From Shumkonia mesophila (GTDB lineage: Bacteria; Pseudomonadota; Alphaproteobacteria; Rhodospirillales; Shumkoniaceae): a DNA stretch of 47,822 nucleotides. The position numbers were made by a program, and so were the translations under genes. The stretch is taken from contig NZ_JAOTID010000022.1 in NCBI RefSeq assembly GCF_026163695.1, positions 1 through 47,822 of the forward strand. The letters are read 5' to 3'. Position 1 is the stretch's first letter. Each line of letters starts with the position of its first letter. Shown piece by piece: positions 27,041 to 34,733 of the stretch. The notes under the pieces are model-generated. The model ran no database searches and was not told the DNA's origin. It was given only the letters and a program-made list of their open reading frames with translations.

Positions 27041-27437
27041 TCGGCCAGTGGATGTCGTCAGGACGCTGGTATGGAACGGCCTTAGGTTGTCGAAAGCCCA
27101 TGCCATTCTGGCCAGGCTGACGAAAGATGAAGACGTTCCGGTTCTGCTGACCGCGGCCGAACCTTTTAACGAGCTCGCGAAGAAATTCCAGGCCCTGGGA
27201 GTTTCTGTTCACAAGAGAACCGCCCCGCGCCACGTAAGCCAGATGTTGAGACAGCTACGCGAGCGGCGAAGGGACACCCAGGAAGAGTTTGCGATCCGCT
27301 ACGGGCTCGACGTCTCAACTATCCGGAATTGGGAGCAGCGGCGCAGCGAGCCTGATACTGCATCGCGGATCCTGTTGCAGGTGATCGCGAAGCATCCCGA
27401 GGTCGTTGAGAGCGTGCTGGAAGAGGAAGGCAGCTGA
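26922..27437 (+). CDS. HTH (Xre-like) protein with ClpS/L12-like N-terminal domain, transposon passenger
   Basis: A 171-residue protein. Residues about 105-165 form an Xre-type HTH (MLRQLRERRRDTQEEFAIRY, DVSTIRNWEQ), as in antitoxin repressors of HigA/NadS type. Residues about 45-97 (a LVWNGLRLSKAHAIL segment, VPVLL, and ALGVSVHKR) have the beta-alpha-alpha-beta look of ClpS or ribosomal L12 C-terminal domains. GGAGG lies 7 bases before ATG 26922, inside the preceding gene. It probably regulates its own operon; an antitoxin role is possible but unproven. Confidence 0.75.
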   Translation: MLKKSLFMEAFEQPDAVLAMPQNPSGSSVAVVLSRRAPLDRPVDVVRTLVWNGLRLSKAHAILARLTKDEDVPVLLTAAEPFNELAKKFQALGVSVHKRTAPRHVSQMLRQLRERRRDTQEEFAIRYGLDVSTIRNWEQRRSEPDTASRILLQVIAKHPEVVESVLEEEGS

Positions 27438-27827
27438 TACCTCGATGTGACGTTGGCCGGCGCCCTTTCACCCTTTGTGGCTGTGGCAGAAATATCATCT
27501 GTTGAATGGTCATTCGACGGTGCCTCTAAATTATTGGCGGCGCGATATTCGCGTCCTTCTCAACAAAGCAGCACCCCGTCCGGCTGGCCCGCGCCCCCAC
27601 ACTCCGGTCGGCATCCTCTTCCGGTCCCTTCTTTTCGTGGATAGTTGGAAATTTTCTTCAAAATGTCTTCGCCCGATGCCCTCATGTTTCTTCAAGAGTT
27701 GAAGGAATGGGGTTTTCAGCGGGCCGGAACTTTCCGACGGCCGGGCTGTTCGACGGCAGGATGCGGGCCAGCATGGAGGCGACCGGACTAGGCTACGCGA
27801 AAGAGGTGGGGGCCGGCTCCAAGGGGG

Positions 27828-27903
27828 CCGGATAGGAGCTTCAATTGGTTAAAGTTGGCCGCTCATAATGGTTTGGTTGCAGGTTCGAGTCCTGCTGGGG
27901 GCG
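27828..27903 (+). pseudogene. Degenerate tRNA-like sequence with CAT anticodon
   Basis: A D-arm (AGCTT...AAGTT around a loop with TTGGTTA), an anticodon loop CTCATAA in a weak stem of GU pairs, and a perfect T-arm (GCAGG-TTCGAGT-CCTGC, 27879-27895) follow each other at tRNA spacing. The 3' acceptor strand TGGGGGC has no matching 5' strand: the 5' side reads GGCCGGATA. It looks like a decayed or chimeric Met/Ile2-type tRNA. The terminator at 27963 just after it suggests it was once a transcription unit. tRNA genes are usual island attachment sites, so it may mark an old junction. Confidence 0.5.
27857..27884 (+). repeat. Direct repeat A, copy 1 (tRNA-like)
   Basis: These 28 bases, GGCCGCTCAT-N3-GGTTTGGTTGCAGGT, match 28998-29025 at 24 of 28 positions in the same orientation. 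They cover the anticodon and T-arm part of the tRNA-like sequence. A second similar block (27917-27973 and 29164-29200) follows each copy. Confidence 0.65.
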
Positions 27904-27962
27904 GGAGCATGTAGTTGTCGGACTCCGGAATACGTGAATTTTTTTCGCATAAAGTGAAATCG

Positions 27963-28002
27963 AGGTCGGGAACACGACAAAGACCGTTCCCGGCCTTTTT
28001 TT
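27963..28002 (+). terminator. Rho-independent terminator after the tRNA-like sequence
   Basis: The stem AGGTCGGGAAC / GTTCCCGGCCT (11 bp with one GU pair) with a 12-base loop is followed by TTTTTTT at 27996-28002. It ends transcription on the + strand, i.e. from the tRNA-like sequence, and faces the end of the leftward RNA methyltransferase gene. Confidence 0.8.
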
Positions 28003-28062
28003 GTCGGGCTCAAGGTTCGCTCATTGTTCCTCCGTGGGAATAGGCCGTGAATGGGGCGAACT

Positions 28063-28875
28063 TCATTCCTCCTGCGCCAAATCGGCCAGATGGTGAAGGA
28101 CGATGCCGCTGGCAGTGGCGACGTTGAGGGAGTCGAAGCCGTCGGCTATCGGGATACGGACCGTCCGGGCCCGAGCCAGCATTTCAGCGGGCAAGCCCGG
28201 CCCTTCGGCGCCCAGCAAGATGGCGCTCCGGGGCGGACGGGCTAGTCGGGCCAGCGGGATGTTTCCCGCCGGGCTGAACGCCACCGGCTCGAAACCCTGC
28301 CCGGCCAGCAGGGCGACAACATCCGTGCCGCGCCCCAGGCGGGCGAAGGGAACCATCAGGCTGGCCCCAACGGAAACGCGGATCGCTTTCCGATACAGCG
28401 GATCGCAGCTTTCGGCATCAAGGATTACCGCGTCTGCCCCGAAGGCGGCGGCATTGCGGAAGATGCCGCCGACATTGTCATGATTGCCGATGCCGATCAG
28501 AGCCGCCACCAACGCTCGCGGCCCCAGCCCCGCCAACAGCTCCTCCGCCGACGGCATCGGCGCCCGGCGGCCGAGAGCCAGGATGCCGCGATGAAGGGGA
28601 AAGCCGGCGACGGTGTCGAGCACCTTCTGGCCGGCGACATAAATCGGAACGTCTTCGGGCACGCGGGCCAGCAGCGGCGCCAGCGCGGCCAGCCGCTTGT
28701 CGGCAATCAGCAGGGATTCGGCACCATGCCGGCTCGCGGTCAGCAGGATGCGCAGCACCACCTCGCCCTCGGCTATGAACCGGCCGGTCCGGTATACCAG
28801 ATCGGGCTCGCGCACGTGGCGGTAGGCGGCAATGCGGGGGTCGTCAGGATCGGTTATGGGGATGGTTGGCGGCAC
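28063..28875 (-). CDS. SpoU/TrmH-family RNA 2'-O-methyltransferase
   Basis: A protein of about 270 residues with the SPOUT fold signature: VAALIGIGNHDNVGGIFRNA (motif 1), the middle GADAVILD...CDPLYRKAIRVS (motif 2), and ILLGAEGPGLP...IPIADGFDSLNVATA (motif 3). An N-terminal L30e-like substrate-binding domain precedes it. GTG 28875 is preferred because the family normally begins a few residues before ITDPDDPRIAAYR; the frame is open to 29028, where the extra residues run through a repeat. It methylates a ribose in rRNA or tRNA. Neighbours give no clue; direct repeats flank it. Confidence 0.88.
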   Translation of the reverse strand: MPPTIPITDPDDPRIAAYRHVREPDLVYRTGRFIAEGEVVLRILLTASRHGAESLLIADKRLAALAPLLARVPEDVPIYVAGQKVLDTVAGFPLHRGILALGRRAPMPSAEELLAGLGPRALVAALIGIGNHDNVGGIFRNAAAFGADAVILDAESCDPLYRKAIRVSVGASLMVPFARLGRGTDVVALLAGQGFEPVAFSPAGNIPLARLARPPRSAILLGAEGPGLPAEMLARARTVRIPIADGFDSLNVATASGIVLHHLADLAQEE

Positions 28876-29218
28876 GGTTAGTCCGGAATCAGATAAGGGT
28901 TCGCAGCAGAGGTGGGAGTCTTGCACATTCTTCGGACCCGGCCTGAGATCAAATTGGCGAATTTCCTCGATATTCTGATTTTTAAACGGTTTCAGGCGGC
29001 CGCTCATTGCGGTTTGGTAGCAGGTCACTCAGACCGCAAAAGCCGCTGAATTTGTGTAGGGTGACCCAATTAATGCGACTGGCCTCATTAAATGCGACTA
29101 TCCGCGTGGTTGGGGCGTTAAAGGAGCCAGTCGTCGCCACGCTGGGACCTCGTCGCCTCCAGTGTCGGACTTCGGAAATAGTGGAATCGAGGTCGGAACG
29201 CTGATCGCTTTGCCGCTC
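28876..29218. other. Stretch between RNA methyltransferase and patatin genes, repeat-rich
   Basis: About 340 bases with no convincing gene. It contains direct repeat A copy 2 (28998-29025), block B copy 2 (29164-29200) and the short direct repeat AATGCGACT at 29072-29080 and 29091-29099 (19-base step). The insert between blocks A and B (29026-29163) is absent from copy 1. It is the left boundary of the defence island. Confidence 0.5.
28998..29025 (+). repeat. Direct repeat A, copy 2
   Basis: The 28-base partner of 27857-27884 (24 identical). It is followed, after a 138-base insert, by block B (29164-29200: GTCGGACTTCGGAAATAGTG and on), which matches 27917-27973 apart from a 20-base insert there. 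The two copies lie on either side of the RNA methyltransferase gene, 1.1 kb apart. Confidence 0.65.
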
Positions 29219-30256
29219 TTAGTCCCGGTCTGGCGCCTTGGTGCGGTGCCGTTCGCGTTGCGCGACGACTTGCTCATAGAACGGCGCAATGTCGGCTTGG
29301 TAGGAAGCAAAATGCATAGCGGCCAGCTTCGGAAGAGAGGCAAACGCCGCATCGTAATCGTCCATCTCGATCGCGGCGTCGTCCCGTGTCGGCTCTATCC
29401 GTAAACAGTGCTCGGGACCGAGCAGCAGCTTGGCCTGCGCGGTCGCATTGTCGGTCGTCAGGAACATCGCAGCCTTGATGGCTTCGCGCCAAGCGAACAA
29501 GCCGCTCATAACGTCGTCCCTGTTGAGGGAAAAAGGTGCGTTGCCCGTGCCAATACTCAAAATTTCCACTTGGTCTGGGCTGATTTCGTAGTCCGTCAGC
29601 GCGTCAACCAACGCAACCATAGCCGGATTGTTGGCCCAGACTCCGCCGTCGAGGAATATGCGGCCACTTTCCTCATGTTCCAGACCTCTGAGATAAGTCG
29701 GGGCCGCCGAAGTGGCGCGCGCTACTTTCCACATCGGTGTGGCGTGGTCGTTGAGGAAATCCTCATGATGGTCGGTTTTAAAAACGGCGATCTCGGTCTC
29801 TGGCATCATGAAGGCGGGAACTACGAGACGACAAGTCGACTCGCCCAGAAGATGCTCCCCAAAACGCCGCTGGAGGGCGCTCTCCAGTTCCTCATGTTTG
29901 AGGCAAGGGCTATACACAGAGCGCACCCATCTCCAAAAGAACGCGAGTTTTCGGCTTGGCAACGGCGGAAATATCTTCCGCCCGTCATCGCGGTAGAATT
30001 CGTAGATTTCGGCAGCGGATATGCCAAGACCAAGCCCCAGTGCGATGATTCCGCCGGTCGAAGTGCCGGCGATCATGTCGAAAACCGACGCGGCTGGCTT
30101 GCCGAAATGCTCCTCGCAAAGGCGCATCAATTCAGCGGTATACGCGCCTCTAATACCTCCGCCGTCGAGCGATAGGATTTTAAATGGCCGATCGGCGGGC
30201 CAGGGCTGCTTACGCCGACGCGTGCCCAAGCTATTGGCGCGACGGTCAGTGAACAT
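29219..30256 (-). CDS. capV: CBASS effector: patatin-like phospholipase (CapV type)
   Basis: A patatin of 345 residues. The oxyanion loop SLDGGGIRGA, the nucleophile elbow GTSTGG (Ser66) and the catalytic Asp in FLDGG (Asp203) are all present. In CBASS, CapV-type patatins are switched on by a cyclic nucleotide and degrade membrane phospholipids, which stops phage growth at the cost of the cell. ATG 30256 overlaps the end of the E2-like gene by 11 bp (TTG 30262 is an alternative), showing translational coupling. It is the last gene of the CBASS operon. No signal peptide is seen, as expected. Confidence 0.92.
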   Translation of the reverse strand: MFTDRRANSLGTRRRKQPWPADRPFKILSLDGGGIRGAYTAELMRLCEEHFGKPAASVFDMIAGTSTGGIIALGLGLGISAAEIYEFYRDDGRKIFPPLPSRKLAFFWRWVRSVYSPCLKHEELESALQRRFGEHLLGESTCRLVVPAFMMPETEIAVFKTDHHEDFLNDHATPMWKVARATSAAPTYLRGLEHEESGRIFLDGGVWANNPAMVALVDALTDYEISPDQVEILSIGTGNAPFSLNRDDVMSGLFAWREAIKAAMFLTTDNATAQAKLLLGPEHCLRIEPTRDDAAIEMDDYDAAFASLPKLAAMHFASYQADIAPFYEQVVAQRERHRTKAPDRD

Positions 30257-30743
30257 CGTCAAGTACCGCCATGGCAGCCTCCACCTCCGCGCTCATCATC
30301 TGCGCGACACTCTCATAGCCCACGCTCGGCGCGAGCCATTTGCCTGTCATGTGCCACAGTTCATAGTAGGTCAGCCATTCGGCGGCCCACCACACTGTGG
30401 TGTCGGCGATCAGGTCGGCCGGCGACCACTCGCGACCTGCAGGATCGAAAAGGCAAAGACCGGACTGTTTCGGTTCGTCGGCGTCATAAATGAGGTGGGG
30501 AATTTCTGCGAAGGCCATACCTGGGCGCGGCTGTAGTGGTGGATCAGACACGATGACGTAAGGCAGGGGCATTGTGGGATGCCATAATATGCCGATTCTA
30601 TAGGCCTGCGCCTTCGGCCGCAGTGATCCGTGCCAAATGAGTGTTCCGTCGTTGAGGCGACGGCCAACAAAATCCGGCCACTGGCGGCGCATCGCCGCCA
30701 GTTGCACTTTGGACGAACGTCGTTTCGCGGGCTCAATCCTCAT
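30246..30743 (-). CDS. CBASS-associated E2-like conjugating protein
   Basis: A 165-residue protein that fits the bacterial E2-like family of short type II CBASS. GLCLFDPAGREW carries the presumed catalytic Cys, and the WW-AEWLTYYELW segment near residue 120 matches the C-terminal helix of these proteins. Family members conjugate or restrain the CD-NTase through its C-terminus; no E1 or JAB gene is present here, so the E2 works alone. ATG 30743 overlaps the CD-NTase stop (ATGA). GTG 30752 is an alternative start. Confidence 0.82.
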   Translation of the reverse strand: MRIEPAKRRSSKVQLAAMRRQWPDFVGRRLNDGTLIWHGSLRPKAQAYRIGILWHPTMPLPYVIVSDPPLQPRPGMAFAEIPHLIYDADEPKQSGLCLFDPAGREWSPADLIADTTVWWAAEWLTYYELWHMTGKWLAPSVGYESVAQMMSAEVEAAMAVLDDVH

Positions 30744-32026
30744 TTTCGCCACCGAGAAAGGATCATGGAGTGAAAATTATGGATTGGAACTTCGTGGTAC
30801 GTCTGCGGCGCCGCCACGATAGCCGGTGCGGCGATGGCGCCGCTCCGCGGCGCGGCAAACAGCCGGTTCGGCTCCCGACGCCGGTCGTATCGGGCGACCA
30901 TCACGGCGCGCTGTTCCTTCCCGACGCGCTCACCGAACAATTCGTCGATGACCTTGGCCATTACGTCAAGCCGCGCGTTTGCCATCTCACCGAGGCGAGC
31001 GGTTAAATATTCAAGCTGCTCCGCGAACACCTTCATGTCCTTGACGCCCACCGTGCCGGCAGCCGGCCAACGGTCATTGATGAGGTCCGGATGGTAAGAG
31101 GGGTTCAACTCGTGGGGGCGCGTACCTGACGCGATATGGTTGCGCATGATCTTCGCCGTTGAATCCGCGAGTGCGTAGAGTTGCGTCGTTAGGCCCTGGC
31201 GGACGTAACCGACATCTCCAGCCCTCTTAGTCAGATAGATCGAAGGCGGCCGCTTCTCCGGAAGGTCCTCATAGCGCAAATTAAGGAAACGCTTGAGAAG
31301 CTTGAGCGCGACGGCCTCTTGCGTGTCGACCGCGCTGGGGATCATCGGGGGAAGATCTACCTGCTGCGCCTCGGCAGCGATAACGAGGCCTTCATTTTCA
31401 TCAAGCACCGACAGCCGGTCCCGTCCCGCCGCCGCGCGGTGAAGGCTGAGGACTTCCGCAAAAGATTCCTGCCCGACACCGACCTTACCCCGGAACCAAG
31501 CCGTGAACCCCCAGGGATTGGATGGCACGCGCTTAGACTCCCCGGTATCTGGGGAATGGAAAATATCGCCGGCTCGTTCAACGGCGATCCGAGCGCGGCG
31601 GTCCATAATGGCGACGTCCATGTGCATGAACGGGAACTGAAGTTGGACGCAGCGCGTACAACGTTCGATATTCTCGACGCCTGGAAAGCCCTGCAGAGAC
31701 TCTTCAAGAAGATCAAGCGCCTGGTCGTTATTCCAATGCGCCGGCACATCGATCTCAATGATTGCGTCGACATCAAAGCGATCGTCGTCGGTGCCGCTGA
31801 CGATCGTCGTGCTCGTGGCAATCGAACCCTGCGCGTAGATCAGGCTGACTCCATCCACGAGATACGGTGCGAGAGGGCTGGCCTTGCGTTCGACGTGTTG
31901 TTTGAGAAGGCGGTAACGGTTTTCCGCGACACGACGGTCACGGGGGCTCAATTCGATCAGCGCCGCGATATCAAGAAGCACTTCATCGAGGGTATTTGTC
32001 TGCTGGAAAGGATCAAGGTTATTCAT
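30740..32026 (-). CDS. CBASS CD-NTase (cyclic oligonucleotide synthase)
   Basis: A 428-residue nucleotidyltransferase. GS at 67-68 followed by FDVD (Asp85, Asp87) and a third acid in HMDVAIMD (Asp137) form the polymerase-beta-type active site of CD-NTases. It makes a cyclic di- or trinucleotide upon phage infection, which activates the patatin. AGGAG lies 7 bases before the ATG. The C-terminus ends in Arg/Lys (SRWRK), not in the Gly or Ala seen in E1-E2 type CBASS, which matters for how the E2 could act. The clade cannot be assigned by eye. Confidence 0.92.
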   Translation of the reverse strand: MNNLDPFQQTNTLDEVLLDIAALIELSPRDRRVAENRYRLLKQHVERKASPLAPYLVDGVSLIYAQGSIATSTTIVSGTDDDRFDVDAIIEIDVPAHWNNDQALDLLEESLQGFPGVENIERCTRCVQLQFPFMHMDVAIMDRRARIAVERAGDIFHSPDTGESKRVPSNPWGFTAWFRGKVGVGQESFAEVLSLHRAAAGRDRLSVLDENEGLVIAAEAQQVDLPPMIPSAVDTQEAVALKLLKRFLNLRYEDLPEKRPPSIYLTKRAGDVGYVRQGLTTQLYALADSTAKIMRNHIASGTRPHELNPSYHPDLINDRWPAAGTVGVKDMKVFAEQLEYLTARLGEMANARLDVMAKVIDELFGERVGKEQRAVMVARYDRRREPNRLFAAPRSGAIAAPAIVAAPQTYHEVPIHNFHSMILSRWRK

Positions 32027-32195
32027 GGCGTTACTCCTGGCGTTGCCTCAGTCAGTGGCTGGGTCGGTGAGCGTTTTGCGTCACGTCGGCTCACGGCCCA
32101 TCCCCCGCTGCTCGTCGGGACTACATGCTGTGGCCTATGATTATGTGGCATCAAAATCTGCGATCCGCCATCGTTTTGTGGAAAAAAAGTTCGCT

Positions 32196-32251
32196 ACTAT
32201 GAACAATATGGGGCATTGATTTCCGGAAGTCAACACCATATTGTTCATAGT
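32196..32251. promoter_or_regulatory. Long inverted-repeat operator between CBASS and its regulator
   Basis: A perfect inverted repeat ACTATGAACAATATGG (32196-32211) and its complement (32236-32251), 24 bases apart. The arms extend outward another 11 bases (AAAAAGTTCG with one mismatch), giving about 28-bp arms. It lies in the 259-bp gap between the leftward CD-NTase and the rightward Xre gene, so a CapH-like repressor could bind both arms and silence both promoters. Confidence 0.8.
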
Positions 32252-32285
32252 ACCGAACTTTTTCGACCAAAGAAGGAAGCTAGCC

Positions 32286-32606
32286 ATGACGACGGCACTC
32301 GGGGAAAAGATCCAGAAGCTGCGGAAGGAGAAAGGGCTCACGCTGGAGCAGCTCGCCGATCTGGCCGACTCCAGCAAAAGCTACATCTGGGAGCTGGAGA
32401 ACAAGAACCCACCCCGTCCTTCGGCGGAGAAATTATCGAAGATCGCCACGCAGCTTGGCGTGACCATGGAGTATTTGCTCGACCAGGAGGAACGGGTTAC
32501 CGAAACCGATGCGACCGATGAAATGTTTTTCCGGAAGTACCGGCAGATGGATCCTGACGTGAAAAAGAGGATCCGCAAGATGGTTGACATCTGGGAGGAA
32601 GAATGA
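32286..32606 (+). CDS. capH: Xre-family repressor, CapH-like
   Basis: A 106-residue protein with an N-terminal Xre HTH (GEKIQKLRKEKGLTLEQLAD, then SKSYIWELENK) and a short C-terminal dimerisation segment (about 75-106). GAAGGAAG upstream supports ATG 32286; the frame is open to 32241 within the operator. It overlaps the next gene by ATGA. Divergent from a CBASS operon and paired with a metallopeptidase, it fits the CapH repressor of CBASS, which its partner cleaves to release expression. The same kind of pair occurs with other mobile elements, so the link is inferred from position. Confidence 0.82.
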   Translation: MTTALGEKIQKLRKEKGLTLEQLADLADSSKSYIWELENKNPPRPSAEKLSKIATQLGVTMEYLLDQEERVTETDATDEMFFRKYRQMDPDVKKRIRKMVDIWEEE

Positions 32607-33466
32607 CGGAAACGCTGTCGCCAACGCGATGGGCCAACGATATCTCCATTATCTTGCGGACGGTACTCGGCGCTGAACGCATTCCCGTCAACATCCAGGT
32701 GGTGGCCAAAGAGATCTCACAGATCAAGTTTCCGGACGACCCGATCACGGTAGTCCGCGGTGACGTATTGCCAGGCTTTGAAGGTTCTCTGTCGCCGGCA
32801 CCACCAGGGAAGGTCGGGTGGGGCATTTTTTACAACAATGGTTTTACCTCGAAGGGGCGGATCAATTTCACCCTAGGCCATGAATTCGGCCACTACCTGT
32901 TGCACAGGAAAGCCTACCCGAAAGGCTTCCAGTGCAGCAACGAGGACATGGCAAGCTGGGAATCGGAATATGCTCAGATCGAACAACAGGCCAACGTCTT
33001 TGCCGCCAATCTCCTTATGCCTCTCGATGATTTCCGGGAGCAGATCGGCGTCAGGTTGAGACCAAGCCTGGATGATCTTGGGAGCTGTGGGGATCGGTAT
33101 CAGGTATCCCTCATTGCTGCCATACTTCGGTGGCTTCAGTACACGGAGAGGAGATCGGTTCTTGTAGTCTCCAGAGACGGGTTCATTCTTTGGGCTCGTT
33201 CCAGTTCCGCCGCCATGAAAACCGGGCTGCTCTATAGGACGAGGAACCGACCGCCCGTTGAAATCCCCCCGCTATCATTGGCGGCGCAAAAGAACTCCGT
33301 GATAGGCCACGCGGGAGAGGCCGAACACGATTCCGGCGTCTGGCGGAACGAGCCTTGCAAGGAATTTGTGCTCTATTCGGATCAGTACGATTTTACGATT
33401 TCACTTCTGCATTTCGATGATGCGCTTCCCTATTGGGAGGCCCGGGCCAAAGCAGATCTGTTGTAG
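32603..33466 (+). CDS. capP: ImmA/IrrE-family metallopeptidase, CapP-like
   Basis: A 287-residue protein with the zinc motif HEFGH at 93-97 and a downstream Glu (E127 in IEQQANVFAANLLMP) as third ligand, typical of ImmA/IrrE proteases. Residues about 160-287 form a separate C-terminal domain, which in CapP senses the activating signal. It is coupled to the Xre gene by a 4-bp overlap and should cleave that repressor upon DNA damage or infection, turning on the divergent CBASS genes. It is convergent with gajB. Confidence 0.85.
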   Translation: MTETLSPTRWANDISIILRTVLGAERIPVNIQVVAKEISQIKFPDDPITVVRGDVLPGFEGSLSPAPPGKVGWGIFYNNGFTSKGRINFTLGHEFGHYLLHRKAYPKGFQCSNEDMASWESEYAQIEQQANVFAANLLMPLDDFREQIGVRLRPSLDDLGSCGDRYQVSLIAAILRWLQYTERRSVLVVSRDGFILWARSSSAAMKTGLLYRTRNRPPVEIPPLSLAAQKNSVIGHAGEAEHDSGVWRNEPCKEFVLYSDQYDFTISLLHFDDALPYWEARAKADLL

Positions 33467-33575
33467 ATTGCGCGGCTCTGCGCACAGAGCAGACAGACGA
33501 CTTACGGCCCCTTCTCGTCATTCAGGATGCCCGTCGCCGTTCCCTGTACCAGCCATCTGCCCGCCGGCACCGATG

Positions 33576-34733
33576 TCACACCGTCGCCGCACGCTTGTAG
33601 AGCGAGAATCCCGCGGGCAGCGGCGCGGCCCCCCAATCCATCGCAATCGCCACGCTGTGGCGAGCGCGCGTCAGGGCAACGTAGAACTTCGCCCGGCTCT
33701 GGGGCTTCAGGTCAGTCGCGGGGTTGGAGAGCCACCTTCGCATGGGATCGGTGGGCAGGATGACTACATGGTCGAAGCCTCGACCCTTTGACTCCCCAAA
33801 GTTCATGGCGGGTGATCGGTCATCTACGCCGGGGCTGGTGATTTTGTCGCGTAGCTGCATCGGCCCGACCGTCGCTATATATTGGGCGTAGTCGGCCATC
33901 TGAAGGATAAAGGCGCTAGTCCCCGCCGCCGATCCATTGCGACACTGGACACATTCACAGGGCAGACTGGCGGGCAGGGCCGGGAACAGTCGCGATGACA
34001 CTGCGCAAATGACTGCGCTGTTGCGGTGCGACCGGTTCAAGGTTGTCTCGTCGATGTCGACCGTCACCTTTTTGGGAAGCTCATTGCGCAAGAAGTCAGC
34101 GATGCCACCATCGGCGTACTTCTTGTAGCGCTGCTCATGGTGCGTAAGGTAGGTCACCTGTCGCGGATCGCCGACCATGAGCAGGCGAACGGAGCTGCGG
34201 GCGAGCGCCGCCAGGATGTCGAGATCGTAGCCCGCCAGATCCTGTACCTCGTCTATGAAGACGTGCGGGAAGATGCGGCTGATCCGGTCGATCACGGCGC
34301 CGTCGCTCTTTTCGTTGCAGCGAATCGCCAGCTTGGGAAGCTTGTCGGAATAGACCCGCCGAAACGGGTCGAAATAGTGCTTATCGACGTCATTCTCGGA
34401 CCAGAAGACGGGGTGACGACCTTGGCAGTTCAGGAACTTCAGGCCAGACTGTGTCGTGACCAGCACCATGCCTGAGACCGGGAACTCGAATAGGCCGCCC
34501 TGAAACGGCTTGACGCCGTGGGTGATCAGGAAGCTGAACCACGTCATAATCACCACGTTCGCTGGCACATGGCCGACCAGATCAAAGAACTTCTGGCGAA
34601 TCTCGGCTTCGTTTGACTCCGTATAGGTCGCGATCAGCACTCGCTCGTCGTTGATCTTCACAGCCTCCTCGACGAGGTAGGTGGTCTTGCCCGAGCCGGC
34701 GGCGGCGATGACGAGTTTGTTATCGCCGATCAC
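33576..34733 (-). CDS. gajB: Gabija protein GajB, UvrD-like helicase/NTPase
   Basis: A 385-residue SF1 helicase-like protein: Walker A AAAGSGKTT at residues 10-18, Walker B FIDEVQDL near 167, VGDPRQ near 195, and the C-terminal VALTRAR of UvrD proteins. It is shorter than Bacillus GajB (about 490). Its ATG overlaps the gajA stop by 4 bp, the standard gajAB order. In Gabija it joins the GajA tetramer and hydrolyses nucleotides or senses DNA ends, contributing to anti-phage activity. Confidence 0.9.
   Translation of the reverse strand: MIGDNKLVIAAAGSGKTTYLVEEAVKINDERVLIATYTESNEAEIRQKFFDLVGHVPANVVIMTWFSFLITHGVKPFQGGLFEFPVSGMVLVTTQSGLKFLNCQGRHPVFWSENDVDKHYFDPFRRVYSDKLPKLAIRCNEKSDGAVIDRISRIFPHVFIDEVQDLAGYDLDILAALARSSVRLLMVGDPRQVTYLTHHEQRYKKYADGGIADFLRNELPKKVTVDIDETTLNRSHRNSAVICAVSSRLFPALPASLPCECVQCRNGSAAGTSAFILQMADYAQYIATVGPMQLRDKITSPGVDDRSPAMNFGESKGRGFDHVVILPTDPMRRWLSNPATDLKPQSRAKFYVALTRARHSVAIAMDWGAAPLPAGFSLYKRAATV

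Larger units (their letters stand above)
25318..27645 (+). mobile_element. IS1595-family transposon with passenger genes
   Basis: A perfect 19-bp inverted repeat, ACTATCCACGAAAAGAAGG at 25318-25336 and its complement at 27627-27645, encloses an IS1595-type transposase and two overlapping passenger genes. Similarity continues weakly outward (AAATTT and CC on both sides), so the true tips may lie some 10 bases beyond. The 8-bp target duplication expected for the family could not be fixed. The element sits just upstream of the small HTH gene of the recombinase unit. Confidence 0.75.
27438..28062. other. Gene-poor stretch with transposon end, tRNA-like sequence and terminator
   Basis: About 625 bases without a firm protein gene. 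It holds the right inverted repeat of the IS1595 transposon (27627-27645), a weak 42-codon frame at 27707-27835 with AAGGA before its ATG, a degenerate tRNA-like sequence, and a rho-independent terminator. Apart from these nothing is recognised. Confidence 0.5.

Noticed and set aside
27707-27835. 42-codon frame with AAGGA before ATG
   Set aside because: Too short and unrecognised, and its end runs into the tRNA-like sequence; kept only as a remark.
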